From Rhizophagus clarus (lineage: Eukaryota; Glomeromycota; Glomeromycetes; Glomerales; Glomeraceae): a stretch of 64,000 nt of DNA. The stretch lies in contig BLAL01000012.1 in assembly GCA_015698045.1 (NCBI GenBank), forward strand, positions 1,798,001 through 1,862,000, given 5' to 3'. The stretch's first letter is position 1. Each line of letters starts with the position of its first letter. A program made the position numbers and the translations under genes. The notes beneath the pieces were generated by a model that searched no databases, had not been told where the DNA came from, and saw only the letters and a list, made by a program, of their open reading frames with translations. This document shows, piece after piece, positions 22,510 through 33,648 of the stretch.

Positions 22510-22803
22510 TGATCGGATATTCCGTTTTTTTTTTAATTTGTGAACTCTATGTCATGCAAGGTATGACTGCATGCATATAAATATCTATTCTTTTTTTTCG
22601 TGCTTTACTTGCCTTCGAAATTCGAAATTTAATTCTCATAATGCAAATCATTGTTTCTTAAACAATTTGTGACACATTTGAATATTACGTCGTTACGAGT
22701 TGACGTTTCGGAATTTCAATGGTTTCATTCCCGGTAGGTAATATACGTATCGGATGTTCCGGTTTTTTTTTTAAACAAATATACGTGTCGGATGTTCCGT
22801 TTC
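22510..22803. promoter_or_regulatory. Repeated TCGGAT(A/G)TTCCG motif upstream of kinase pseudogene
   Basis: TCGGATATTCCG or TCGGATGTTCCG followed by a T-rich run occurs near 22514, 22750 and 22789; the last two also share ATATACGT before the motif. They lie 130 to 420 bp upstream of the start at 22937. Possibly promoter elements or remnants of a repeat; function not shown. Confidence 0.4.
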
Positions 22804-22936
22804 TTTTAACGTTAAATTGATATACTTACCACATTTTAATGGATAGATATTTTCCTATAGTATGTATAAACCTCATAAAATGATGCATAAATACGAGTAA
22901 ATAAATTTTTTTCTCAGGTAATAGAAAAAATTCCCA

Positions 22937-24549
22937 ATGGGAATCAAACTTAGTACTTCAAATATCTCAGATAGAGAATCAAATCACAAAAATTGTTCGT
23001 ATTGCAATAGTCCTTTTACTGAAAAGTTATGGTGTAGAGAATGTGATCCGTATAAAATAATGAAAGGATGGACCAGTGGAAATCTTAATATTGATAAATT
23101 TATAAGAGATACAATGTGTAAAAGTCATACATTTCTTGAATGGGTATCATTCGATAGACTTACAAATATAAAAGAAATTGATAAAGGTGGATTTTCTAAT
23201 GTGTATTCTGCGATTTGGATTGATGGTAATTCAGAATATTATGAAAGTTGGAGAAAAGAAAAACCTAAGCCTTAGAAAGTTGCTTTGAAAAGATTAAATG
23301 GATCACAGAACATGTCAGACAAATATTTAAACGAAGTATGTTTAATTTTTGTACTTTGTCATGAAATGATTTATTCATCGTACGTTCGATGCCATAACGT
23401 CCTCTCATATGTGTTCTGGAGACACCTCCGTTATACGTCACATGTTTTTATTTTGGACAATATAACACAATTTCGCCCAAAGGTGATGCATCGCTATGGA
23501 CGATGAATAAATTTACTCTTTTATTATCATAAATTAATGTCAATAAATTATTTTTATAAATTATAGCTTAAAATACATTGGAATTTATCTAAAAAATATG
23601 GATTAAAGCTTTATGGATTAACTAAGGACCCAGAAACTAATGAATTTATGATGATTATGCAATTTGCTAATAAAGGAAATTTGAGAAATGACCTTTCAAA
23701 TAATTTTAACAACATTTTATGGAAAATTAAAATTGAAATGTTATGTGATATGTTATTTAATCTACAAGAATTACATGATTTAGGATATTTTCATAAAGAT
23801 TTTCATAGTGGAAATGTTTTACGGGTTACTGATGAAATATCTTACATTTCAGATTTTGGATTATCTGGACCGGCAAATGAACAAAATTTAGACAATAAAG
23901 TATATGGAGTATTGTCATATATTGCACCAGAAGTCTTAAATGGAGAACCATATACGTTATCTGCTGATATTTATAGTTTTGGCGTGATTATGACTGAATT
24001 ATCATCCGGAAAACCACCTTTTTATAATAAAAAACACGATCTAAGTTTAGCATTAGCTATATGTAATGGACACAGACCAGAATTTGGAAAAGGAACCCCT
24101 GAATTTCCAAGAAATTAGCTTATAAATGTATGAATGCTAATTCTAATGAAAGACCAACAGCTAAAGAATTAGGTGATATATTGGACTATTGGTATGATTC
24201 CATTAAAGGTTACAATGAAAAAAGACGAAAAATTTGGTTATAAAAGAAAAGAAATTGATGCAGCATTTGAAGAAGCTGATAAAGAAATACCAAAAATTTC
24301 AATTTCACATGAAAAGAATTCTGATGCAGTATATATTAGTAGAGCATTTACTTTTAATAATTTATTACTAAAACCTATCAATTCATCATATGTTAATAAT
24401 GAAGAAAGTAATAAAGGTATTGTTACTTTAAAATATTTATTCTTTTTAAATTATTAATAACTTTTATTTAATTAGTTTTCTTTTTTTTCACAGACTACGA
24501 CTCTCAATTAGCCTTCCTGGAAGTTTCCAATTCAATACAATGCAATTGA
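22937..24549 (+). pseudogene. TKL-like protein kinase pseudogene (Cys-motif kinase family)
   Basis: Collinear with the intact kinase at 59913. It has CSYC..F.EKLWCREC, WTSGNLNIDKFI, Gly-rich loop IDKGGFSNVYSA (IGEGGF in the intact copy), VALKRL lysine, intron 23337-23567, HKDFHSGN catalytic loop, SDFGLSGP, APEV and the C-terminal FGYKRKEIDAAFEEADKEI region. Breaks: an in-frame TAG at 23273-23275 where the intact copy has Leu; a one-base loss near 24100 (EFPRN then stop, where the relative reads EFYKKLAYK); and a further shift in an A-run near 24213-24225. The last exon (about 24496-24549) is recognisable as DSQLAFLEVSNSIQ. Intron 1 is enlarged by the miniature element 23369-23512. Catalytic residues are still present, so decay is recent. 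A translational readthrough product would be the alternative but is unlikely with three lesions. Confidence 0.85.
23369..23512. mobile_element. 144-bp miniature element inside the kinase intron
   Basis: The ends are inverted repeats ATTTATTCATCG (23369-23380) and CGATGAATAAAT (23501-23512), continuing as imperfect matches (...CGATGC). The equivalent intron in the intact kinase (60357-60450) is 94 nt and lacks this block, while here the intron is 231 nt, which supports insertion. A related end sits at 7666. Confidence 0.7.
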
Positions 24550-25889
24550 TAGGTACTATCATAATTTATTATAATTTATTATACTTTCAAGGATACTAAC
24601 AACATTACATTTTTTTTAAATAGATTTAGTATATACTTTGTATATTTATTTTATTATTATTAAACGAGTACGATGTCTATTTTATAAATTGTAGTATATA
24701 TTTATTAAGTTTAAATACATATTTAGAAAAACATTTTGTAAAAAATATATATAAATCATAACTAGTACATATGTTTTAAGTTTACATTATTTAATAAAAT
24801 TATATATTTTGTTCATAACTCAAATCAATGAATAATTATTCGCAAGATTATTAAAAAGAAAAAGAGACAAAGGTGTTTGTCAACGGAAATTAAACATTCA
24901 TAATTATTGGCTTTACTATCATTGTTACCAGGCATTATATACAAATATTATGATCGAAAAGTAGCTATTTTAAACTAATAGAAATTAATCAAATGAAATG
25001 TCGAACCAAGCACTAAAAAGAATTACAATATAAAAAATGTTGCGCCAAGATTAAATTTTAATATAAATGAATAAAACTCTGAAGAGTTTTGTCTGATAAG
25101 TGGTTTGATGGAAGTTCTCCTTCGAATATTATTTATAATAAGATAATTAAGTTTTAACGTGTAGTGCTTTGAATATCATGAATTATACTAAGGAAACGGA
25201 AACCGTTGAGAATTCGGAGCAAAATATTGCTAATGTAGCACAAAAATTCAAGTGACGTAACGTATGCGGACAAATGGACATCGCCACGTGACCTTAATCA
25301 TATAGTCCTCGCTTCGCTCCAGACAATAAATAAACGCAACAGGTTTAATTAAAAATAACAAAATGATGTTTTGTTAGGTAAAATTATCTATTTGTGCAAA
25401 TTGAGATGATAAAAGACGGAGTTATACAAAAATCTTAAGTATCTTTAATAGCAGTATAAAATTTGAAAAATTATTAATAAATTGACATATAAATCTTCTT
25501 CAAGATAAAACATTTGTATTAAATTATATTTTGTTACAATATTTATTTTTTTTTCTAACCAAGAAAGGCAAGCATCATATGCATCATAATTTCGTAACTT
25601 GAAAAATGTAGAAGAATTATTAGAAAATATAAAGAAGAAGAGACAATAAAAACTGTGTAATATATTTTCTTAATGATTATGAATTTGCATTATTGGATAA
25701 ATTAAAAAACAACTTAATTATGAATGGTAAGTTGAATAGCTTATTATAGTCGTAAAGTAATTCAATTATTATAAATTTATGATTAGATAAACTTGATTAA
25801 ATCATACATTTTCATATTTTAGGCATTGATTAGATTTATTTGTCTTTACCAGAAGCATTAACATTACATCTTTTTTTTTAATGGCCAAT
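24550..25889. other. Intergenic
   Basis: AT-rich, no supported gene. A short trace at about 25436-25490 (ACAAAAATCTTAAGTATCTT...AAATTATTAATAAATTG) resembles the CPNLKYLKL...KLLIN coding block of the F-box family, suggesting a small relic. Confidence 0.4.
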
Positions 25890-26013
25890 CAGTGTATAAA
25901 ATTCATGTGCACATTTAATTTTTATGTGCACAATTTTTAAAATTTAATGTGCACTATTGTGCACAAAAATCTTTTGATTGTGTGCACACGTGCACATATA
26001 ATTTTATACACTG
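25890..26013. mobile_element. 124-bp hAT-type MITE with GTGCAC motifs
   Basis: Terminal inverted repeats CAGTGTATAAAATT at both ends (14/14). It is flanked by TGGCCAAT (25882-25889) and TAGCCAAT (26014-26021), an 8-bp target duplication with one mismatch, as expected for hAT elements. Six or more GTGCAC palindromes are spread through it, probably transposase-binding repeats. No coding capacity. Confidence 0.8.
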
Positions 26014-26301
26014 TAGCCAATACATGTGAAGATAATTGTATTTTTTAAATACTATTAAATTTAATTTTTGAGATGTTAAGGATAATTTGAAACTAAAAAC
26101 GGAATTTAATTATACGTAGCAACAAGTGTAATCATGAATGTACAGTATGTAGTTTATAAGAATTACTAAACATTCTGTTATAAGATGAAAATTATAGGAG
26201 ATAGGTTAAATAACATGTTTTAAATAATAAGAAATAGATATAAATGAAACATGAAATAATTTTAGATATGCAATTAAAATCTTAAATACTATTTTTCGTC
26301 G

Positions 26302-27767
26302 TTAGTATCTTGTTTTTCGACATAAAACATAAACATTCATAATTACTAGTAACTTTAAATATATAAATTTAAATAGTAAATAATGTTTGTGGTACCCTTC
26401 AATTGTATATATTGAATTAGAAACTTCTAAGTCGATTAATTGAGAGTCGCAAACAATTAAACGATAAAAATTATTATATAGAATTTTAAAATAAAATAAA
26501 ATACCTTCATCATTAATGTATGAAGTAATAATTGATGAATTAACAGATGGTAATAAATTATTAAATGCAAATGCCATACTAGTATATGCAGCATCTGAAT
26601 TCTTTTCGTACGAAGTTGAGATGTTTTGTATTTCTTCATTTGCTTCTTCAAAATACTGCTTTAATTTCTTTTCTTTTATAGTCAAGTTTTCTAATGCTTT
26701 TTTGTTATCAAAATTAGAACCACATCAAAACTCAAATATATCAAATAATACTTCAGCTGTTAATCTTTCATTTCAATTAACACACATACATTTACTGTAT
26801 AAGCTAATTTCTTATAAAATTGGGGCATTGCATATGACTAATGTTAAAGGTTTTCCATATGATAATTCAGCCATAGCTACACCTAAACTATAAATATCAG
26901 CAGTTAAGACTTCTGGAGCGATAGAATATGGTATTAATCCGTATACTTTGTCATCTGATGCTTTCTCATTTGCTGGTCCAGATAATTCAAAGTCTGAAAC
27001 ACGAGATTCAATATCATTATTAACTCGTAAAATATTTCCAATATGAAAATATTTTGACAATATCCTAATCAATGTAATTCACGTAGATCTAGTGATATAA
27101 TAATACTTTGTTATGCCACATAATATTGTTAAAATTAATTGACAGGTTACTTCTCAAATTTCCTTTATCAGCAAATTTCATAATCATCATAAATTCTTTA
27201 GTTTCTGGGTTTTTAGTTATTCCGTACAAACCGTACAAACCTATTCCAAAATCTGTAAACGTTGTATTCCAATGTATTTTAAGCTATAATTTAAAAATTT
27301 TAAATATAAATCTTTTAATGTTTCTTAATATTAAAAAATAAAAATTAATAAATTAAATTAGAAAATATGATATATTATAATAACGTACTTCGTTTAAATA
27401 TTTGTCTGATATATTCTGTGACCCATTTAACAAATTTCATTGTTATAATATTGTGATTTACCATCAATCCAAGTTGCTAAAAACACTTTTTCAAATCCAC
27501 CTTCACCAATTTCTTTGATATCTGTAAATCTATCAAATGGAACCCATACAAAAAACCCATTAATAAAATTATTATAATATTCTGTTTTACTACTTGCATA
27601 ATAAGTTGTGTCTTTTATAAACTTAACAATGTCAGGATTTCAATAGTCCATACTTCTTTGCATCATAGTTCTCTGGCAAAAGATTTATTGCGATATGAAT
27701 AATTTTTTGTTTTTATTATACTGAAGTTATTATCTGAGATATTTAATTCATCAAATTTGGTTTCCAT
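26302..27767 (-). pseudogene. Heavily decayed TKL-like kinase pseudogene
   Basis: Minus strand, start METKFDELNISD at 27767. Order: Cys motif decayed (NYSYRNK where the family has NCSYCNK), FTDIKEIGEGGFEKVFLATWIDGKS, an internal loss that removes the VALK lysine block, LKIHWN, MMIMKFADKGNLRSNLS, catalytic loop SKYFHIGN instead of HKDFHSGN, SDFE instead of SDFG, APEVL directly followed by TADIYSLG (NGEPYTSS lost), and the C-terminal FEEANEEIQNISTSYEKNSDA. The last exon ends DSQLIDLEVSNSI. Zinc-motif cysteines, the VAIK Lys, the HRD Asp and the DFG Gly are all gone, so it cannot be an active kinase. Confidence 0.85.
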
Positions 27768-28964
27768 TGGTTTATATGTTCGAAATTTATTTTACTATCA
27801 AGACGAAAAAAAAAATTTTTTTTTTTTTATACTTACAATACCTTACCAAAATGGAATTTTTTTAATCTTATCTTTCAGACCATAATTTTCCCGATTTTCC
27901 ATTTCATTGATCAATTATAACGACGGACTATAATACTGCGCAAATGACCGTCTATTCTCCCGGAAAAAATGCCATCCTTGACATATTAATAATAAAAATA
28001 AATATAACATAACAAGAATGATAATTAAAATAAAAATAGTTGCATAAATTTAAATAAAAAAAAAAATATTAAATAATTTCTATTTTAGGATTGCGTATCA
28101 AAAAATATGATAAAATGGTTTAATTTTTATTACTTATTTTTTTTCAACTTCAGTAAAGCCTGCGTTTGAAATTTCCTTACTAAAAAAAGATAATTTAGTT
28201 TTCATCGCATAACTTATTCTCATATATACAGTATCGTACGTAGTGTACATATATATTTGACATAAAAAAAATTAACACTGATCACTACGAAAGAAAATAA
28301 TAGTAAATATTGGCAATGGCTTAGTATTTATGACGCTGAACATGTTTCTCTTAGAAGTCTTAGAAATTTTGTGTAAGCAAGTTCATGACAAAATCTTTAT
28401 ATAGTACATCTTAAAACTAAAACTATTTGCAGATGATAATGAAGAATTTAATAATTTATTATTTTCAGGTGTTGTAAATACACGAAAACAGCCCTGTAAA
28501 GAGAGGAATAATTGACTATTTCTTAATTCAAAAATTTACTGCAATAAATGAACAAGAATAATGGAATGTATTTACAAAAATAAGAAAACTTATGTTCTCT
28601 GGATAAAGAAGCAGTTAAAAGAAAGAATACAGTAAATTAAATAATCTATAACAGGAAAGGAAGTGTGATCTAAAAAATGAATTTAGACAATTAATAACTA
28701 GTAATTTTTGGATTGAATTAGTCTTTAAACTATCCTTTGATAAAGAAAAGGTAAACGTCCTGTGTTATTTGGAAAAATAAAGTTTTCATTTATAAATTCT
28801 ACAATAATGATTTACAAAGCTATCTCATCATAAGTTAAATTTGTCTTTTAAATTGAATACATGCAAAATTTAAACTCAACTAAACTAGTAGATGATGTAA
28901 TATAAATAGACTAACTATATCAACTTAAATCTGTAACCCGTTTAATAATATAATTGACAAAGAA
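27768..28964. other. Intergenic
   Basis: A-tract/T-tract junction at about 27810-27830 just upstream of the minus-strand kinase pseudogene. At 28430-28640 faint coding-like traces (e.g. LLFSGVVNTRKQPC, NEQEWNVFTKIRKLM with stops between) suggest another degraded gene, family not recognised. Nothing firm. Confidence 0.35.
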
Positions 28965-29851
28965 CTATTTCTGTGAAAGTGTTTCCAATTTGCTTTTAGC
29001 ATATTGGAATCCTTGCTCTGCAGATTTTTTGTACCAATAAATAGCCTGTTCCATGTTTTTTTCAGTTCCATTTCCAATTTCATACATAGAAGCAAGATTG
29101 TATTGACCTATATCATTTTTCAAATTTGCTGCCTTTTGATATAATTCAAACCCTTTTTGTTTGTTAACATTAGTTCCAATTCCATTATTATAACAATAAG
29201 CTAAATTATTTAACCACTTAAATTTCCTAAATCTGCTGCCTTTTGATAAAATTCAAATGCTTTTTGCGAATTTATATTAATTCCAATACCACTTTCATAA
29301 CAAAGTCCTAATTTATTTATTGCATTTGGAATACCTTTATCGGCTAATTCTTTTATTAATTTAAAACCTTCGTTATAATTTTTATTAACTATATCATTTC
29401 CATAAATATACATTGCAGCAAGTTCCAACTGTGCCACATCATTCTTTAATTTCATCGCTTTTTGATATAATTCAAATGCTCTTTGTTGATTAATGTTAAC
29501 TTCAATTCCATAATAATTAAAATATCCCAATAAATAAATAGAATTCGAATTATTTTGATCATATAAAAGATAATTATAAATTTCTCGTGGAATTATTTCA
29601 TGATTATTCATAAAGTTTATAAATTTTTTGTTTATTATATTATCATCACATATTTCTTCATTTAATTCCTTAAAAATAAAATTAATCAATTCGTCAATTA
29701 CAATCCCAAGGTCTTCATTGAAAATAATTGTAGGTTCTATTTCTTTTACGTTTATTTTATCAAAATTTTGAATAATATGAGAAAATTCATGTAATGAATT
29801 ATTAATATTTAATATACAAACACTGTCTGGAATTATTTGTTTGTCAGTCAT
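28965..29851 (-). pseudogene. Sel1-repeat protein with one frameshift
   Basis: ATG 29851; the open frame stops at 29210 after 213 aa. Residues 1-100 are an Asn-rich N-terminal domain with a VIDELINFIFKELNEE segment typical of fungal Sel1 proteins. Then come Sel1 repeats (SIYLLGYFNYYGIEVNINQQRAFELYQKA, AQLELAAMYIYGNDI, AINKLGLCYESGIGININSQKAFEFYQKAA). Downstream, in another frame, the protein continues: LNNLAYCYNNGIGTNVNKQKGFELYQKAA, IGQYNLASMYEIGNGTEKNMEQAIYWYKKSAEQG, ending SKLETLSQK and TAG at 28965-28967. A single missing base near 29212 explains both parts (887 nt in total, one short of a multiple of three). No kinase domain follows. It may be a very recent pseudogene or a one-base sequence error. 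Confidence 0.8.
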
Positions 29852-30150
29852 TGTAACAATAAAGAAGAAAGAAAAAATTAAGTATTTTGATTTGTCATGT
29901 ACTGCGATTATTAAGTATATCGTAACACAACTACAACAGATCTGTTGTGGCTAATTTTGTTCAACCACAGTTTGCATCATTGTCATTTATTTGTGCAACG
30001 TCAGTTTAAGTCAAAGCATTATTTTGACCATTCCCGCTATTTCCATTTACGGAGAAGCTCTAAATGATCTTTAATTATAGAAAACATTCTTTCAGCGCTC
30101 AATAGGAAGATTGAGGAATTGAGACGTAGAGCTTGGACTCAACCTTGTTT

Positions 30151-30393
30151 TACTCACCAATAAATGAATCAATCATATACTATAATTTTAAAATGACTTG
30201 AAAAAAAAAGAATATCAAATGAATTAAAATCATACAACACTGTAAATTAAGTAATATTACATAAAAGATTTTATAATATAAAATTCTAAAAAAATTAAAT
30301 AGTTAGTATTTACCAAAATTTAAGTATGCAACACATATTGCAAAACACTTTCAATGTACTCTACCTAACCCTTTTCGTTAAACGAATTCATTA
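30151..30393. repeat. 240-bp dispersed repeat, copy B
   Basis: Same orientation and almost the same sequence as 22232-22471. It begins TACTCACCAATAAATGAATC and ends AACGAATTCATTA. Unique sequence resumes on both sides. Confidence 0.85.
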
Positions 30394-31799
30394 GTTAAAT
30401 GACGAAATATCAATTTAATAAAAATAAGTTGGTTTTTTTGACATAACTCCTAGAGGTAATGTAAGAAGGGTGCTAATAATTTATATGTAGAATTTAAAAT
30501 AGTTTTTAAATCTTAATTGCAGTTTTAGAATGTTATTTAACTGCTTTATTGAAATTTAATTTTTTTTAAAAATTATCTAGTACGTGATTTTCAAACTTGT
30601 CCGTGTGCGAAAGACGCACACTATGATGGCCATGCAAATATGTTCTCAGACGTGCATAGCAAAATTTGTGTGTAAAAGAAATTATTCTACAATTTTTAAT
30701 ATATATTTATATTGTTAACATATTCTTTATTTATTTAATATTAATCTTTTTAATAATAAATTTACAAAAATTCAATAAATTAAATTATATAAATAACAAA
30801 TCTATAAAAAAATTAGATTTATAAATAATGAATCTATAAAAACTAGATTATATAAATAACGAATCTATAAAAAAATTATAACAAAATAATTAATCTTATT
30901 AATTAATATTATTAATATCTGATATGTTATAATAATTATATTCGCAATCCCAACCAAAATTGCGAACCATTTAAAATTATATTGCAAGTCTAAAAACTAA
31001 TGAATAATCATTATAAAAAAGTGATTTTATATTTTGATTTCTCTAATCCCATTGAATTCTTGTAATTTTTGAATGCATACGCATATGCCATTCCTACTTT
31101 AATTCAATTTCACTAAAATATGCAAAAAAATTTCATCAGTGGCTAAAAAAGGTTTCATAATTTGTGACATCACATTCTTTTTCAGATAAATATTTGAGAT
31201 CAAAAATTATCAATGCATTGCTGACTTCTGAATCCAGAAATCTACTTTCTAACTTTGTCACCATCTGTTAAAGCTTTTAATAAACCTATCATGGTCTTTT
31301 CTTCTGATGATGGAAATGAAGATCTTCAACCGAAAAAGGAATTTGACTTCTCATATATACCGATATAAAATCGTTCCATATGTTGTAGGATGTTCGAATA
31401 AATTATGCTTTAATGCTGAATTAAGCACGTTTTTATTCTAAAAGATCTTGAACGTTTGGTTGAAACATACATATATATTAAATTATCTCCTTGAAATGAT
31501 TTAAGTTTCGTGATAATTAGGAAACTGATTTTCATCCTTTGGAATTTTTTGCATTAGTTATATCATCAAATGCATCAATGATTGAAAAAATGTTTTGAAT
31601 AAGATCATATGTAATGTCCATTGATAGCCACCTTGAATTAATAATTTTTAATTGTTTATAAAGTTAGCCCGTATGTGTTAGGAATTTGCCGCTATGTTTT
31701 TGTAAATGAAGCAGAATCTGGATTTACATAAAGAAGTTATTAGAAAAAAATATTTCAAATAATAAAAAATAACAATAATAAAAAAAATTAATTAAAGAA
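30394..31799. other. Intergenic with a short tandem repeat
   Basis: At about 30778-30885 a ~30-bp unit (TTATATAAATAACGAATCTATAAAAA) is repeated about three times with variation. No supported gene elsewhere in the stretch. Confidence 0.45.
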
Positions 31800-31953
31800 T
31801 ATATTTAATACATACCTTTGGTTGGTAATTATATGGATGAGTTGACCGTAATTTATTGTTGCACAAAAAAAGTAACGTTGTAAATCCAAAATGAAACATA
31901 TCAACCCATATTCAAATCCACCCATATGTTATTATCATAAAAATCCGAAAATG

Positions 31954-33350
31954 AATGTACCATATAAAGTTATTAAGGTAAGAATGGTACAAAGGAATGA
32001 TAAGGAGATAATAAAAATAGTAGTTTAGAGCCAGATTGGTTAAAACCGCATAGGATAAACTATCATTTAAAGATTAACGATTGAACTATTGGGATATTAA
32101 TAAGGGTAAGGAGTTGATAATTTAAATAGGGATATATAAAAAAATTAATACAAAAAAAAACAAAAAATTAAATTATATGAGAAGTGAAAAAAAAAACGAG
32201 TAAAAAGAAATTTATTGTAAGAAGAGGAAGGGAAAGAGAAATAAGAAAAAATCAAAAGAATAATGTACCAAATAAGTTATTAAGGTAAGAATGGTACAAA
32301 GGAATGATAAGGAATGATAAAATAGTAGTTCAGAGCCAGATTGGTTAAATCCGCATAGGATAAACTATCGTTTAAAGATTAACGATTGAACTATTGGGAT
32401 ATTAATAAGGGTAAGGAGTTGATAATTTAAATAGGGATATATAAAAAAATTAATACAAAAAAACAAAAAATTAAATTATATGAGAAGTGAAAAAAAACCG
32501 AGTAAAAAGAAATTTATTGTAAGAAGAGGAAGGGAAAGAGAAATAAGAAAAAATCAAAAGAATAATGTACCAAATAAGTTATTAAGGTAAGAATGGTGCA
32601 AAGGAATGATAAGGAATGATAAAAATAGTAGTTCAGAGCCAGATTGGTTAAATCCGCATAGGATAAACTATCGTTTAAAGATTAACGATTGAACTATTGG
32701 GATATTAATAAGGGTAAGGAGTTGATAATTTAAATAGGGATATATAAAAAAATTAATACAAAAAAACAAAAAATTAAATTATATGAGAAGTGAAAAAAAA
32801 CCGAGTAAAAAGAAATTTATTGTGAGGAAGGGAAAGAGAAATAAGAAAAAATCAAAAGAATAATGTACCAAATAAGTTATTAAGGTAAGAATGGTACAAA
32901 GGAATGATAAGGAATGATAAAAATAGTAGTTCAGAGCCAGATTGGTTAAATCCGCATAGGATAAACTATCGTTTAAAGATTAACGATTGAACTATTGGGA
33001 TATTAATAAGGGTAAGGATTTGATTATTTATATAGAGATATATAAAATTAATACAAAAAAAAAAAATTAAAATTTATGAAATGTGAAAAAAAACGAGTAA
33101 AAAAAAATTTATTATAAGAAAAGAAAGGGGAAGAAAAATAAGAAAAAATAAAAGAGTAACGATAATGTACCAAATAATAAGTTATTAAGGTAAGAATGGT
33201 ACAAAGGAATGATAAGGAATTTATAAAAATAGTAGTTCAGAGCCTGATTGGTTAAAACCGCACAGGATGAACTGTCATCTAAAGATTAATGACTAAAGGG
33301 TATAAAAAAAGGGTATGGATTTAAAGTATAAACCATGTAAATTAAGTTTA
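31954..33350. repeat. ~300-bp tandem array, 4 full units plus a partial one
   Basis: Units start at AATGTACC: 31954, 32262, 32564, 32862 and 33164 (lengths 308, 302, 298 and 302). Conserved core: TAAGAATGGTACAAAGGAATGATAAG, then GTAGTTCAGAGCC.GATTGG, CCGCATAGGATAAACTATC and GATTAACGATTGAACTATTGG. Units 2-4 are nearly identical, while units 1 and 5 diverge. The partial unit 5 merges into the 3' end of the gene at 33286-33648. Confidence 0.92.
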
Positions 33351-33648
33351 TATATATGAAAAGGTAGTACACCCTATCATATACATAAATAGTTAAATTC
33401 GGTAAAAAATCAAGTAAAACAATTGGAATGTATTTTAATATAATCAAAAATAAAGTGACAATAATGTCAGAAAAGTAATAAAATAAAATAAAAAGCGAAA
33501 TAAAAGTAAGTAAAAAAGTAGAAAGCAAAAATAAAATATCAATATTCAATTGTGTTTCCACAATTGAATATTGATGAGAAAAGCACTTATTAAGGGGAAT
33601 TTCAGTTAAAGAAGAACGTACGAAATTTGGGCAGAGATCAAAAGACAT
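33286..33648 (-). CDS. Small two-helix membrane protein of unknown function, copy 1
   Basis: 120 aa; ATG 33648, stop 33286. N-terminus MSFDLCPNFVRSSLTEIPLNKCFSHQ is polar and conserved. Residues about 37-75 form long hydrophobic segments (FLLSTFLLTFISLFILFYYF, then VTLFLIILKYIPIVLLDFL). The C-terminus IYVYDRVYYLFIYINLIYM...NPYPFFIPFSH is also hydrophobic. A second copy at 57958-58308 keeps the N- and C-terminal blocks and the hydrophobic character while its middle differs, which supports coding. The ORF's final codons lie in the last, partial unit of the ~300-bp array. Inside the frame a perfect 17-bp hairpin (33538-33575) encodes QYSIVETQLNID. No family recognised. Alternative: an open frame carried by a repeat without being translated. 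Confidence 0.6.
   Translation of the reverse strand: MSFDLCPNFVRSSLTEIPLNKCFSHQYSIVETQLNIDILFLLSTFLLTFISLFILFYYFSDIIVTLFLIILKYIPIVLLDFLPNLTIYVYDRVYYLFIYINLIYMVYTLNPYPFFIPFSH
33538..33575. repeat. Perfect 17-bp stem-loop inside the small membrane gene
   Basis: ATCAATATTCAATTGTG (33538-33554), loop TTTC, and the exact complement at 33559-33575. The homologous hairpin in copy 2 is equally perfect although one base pair has changed (33542/33571 A-T against 58202/58231 C-G). Confidence 0.9.

Noticed and set aside
29210-29224. A tiny GT...AG intron to explain the Sel1 frameshift
   Set aside because: Only about 14 nt long, too short for a spliceosomal intron.
31954-33350. Possible tRNA-like promoter boxes (GGTTAAATCC) in the ~300-bp unit
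   Set aside because: The box B match is one base short and no convincing box A or cloverleaf could be built.
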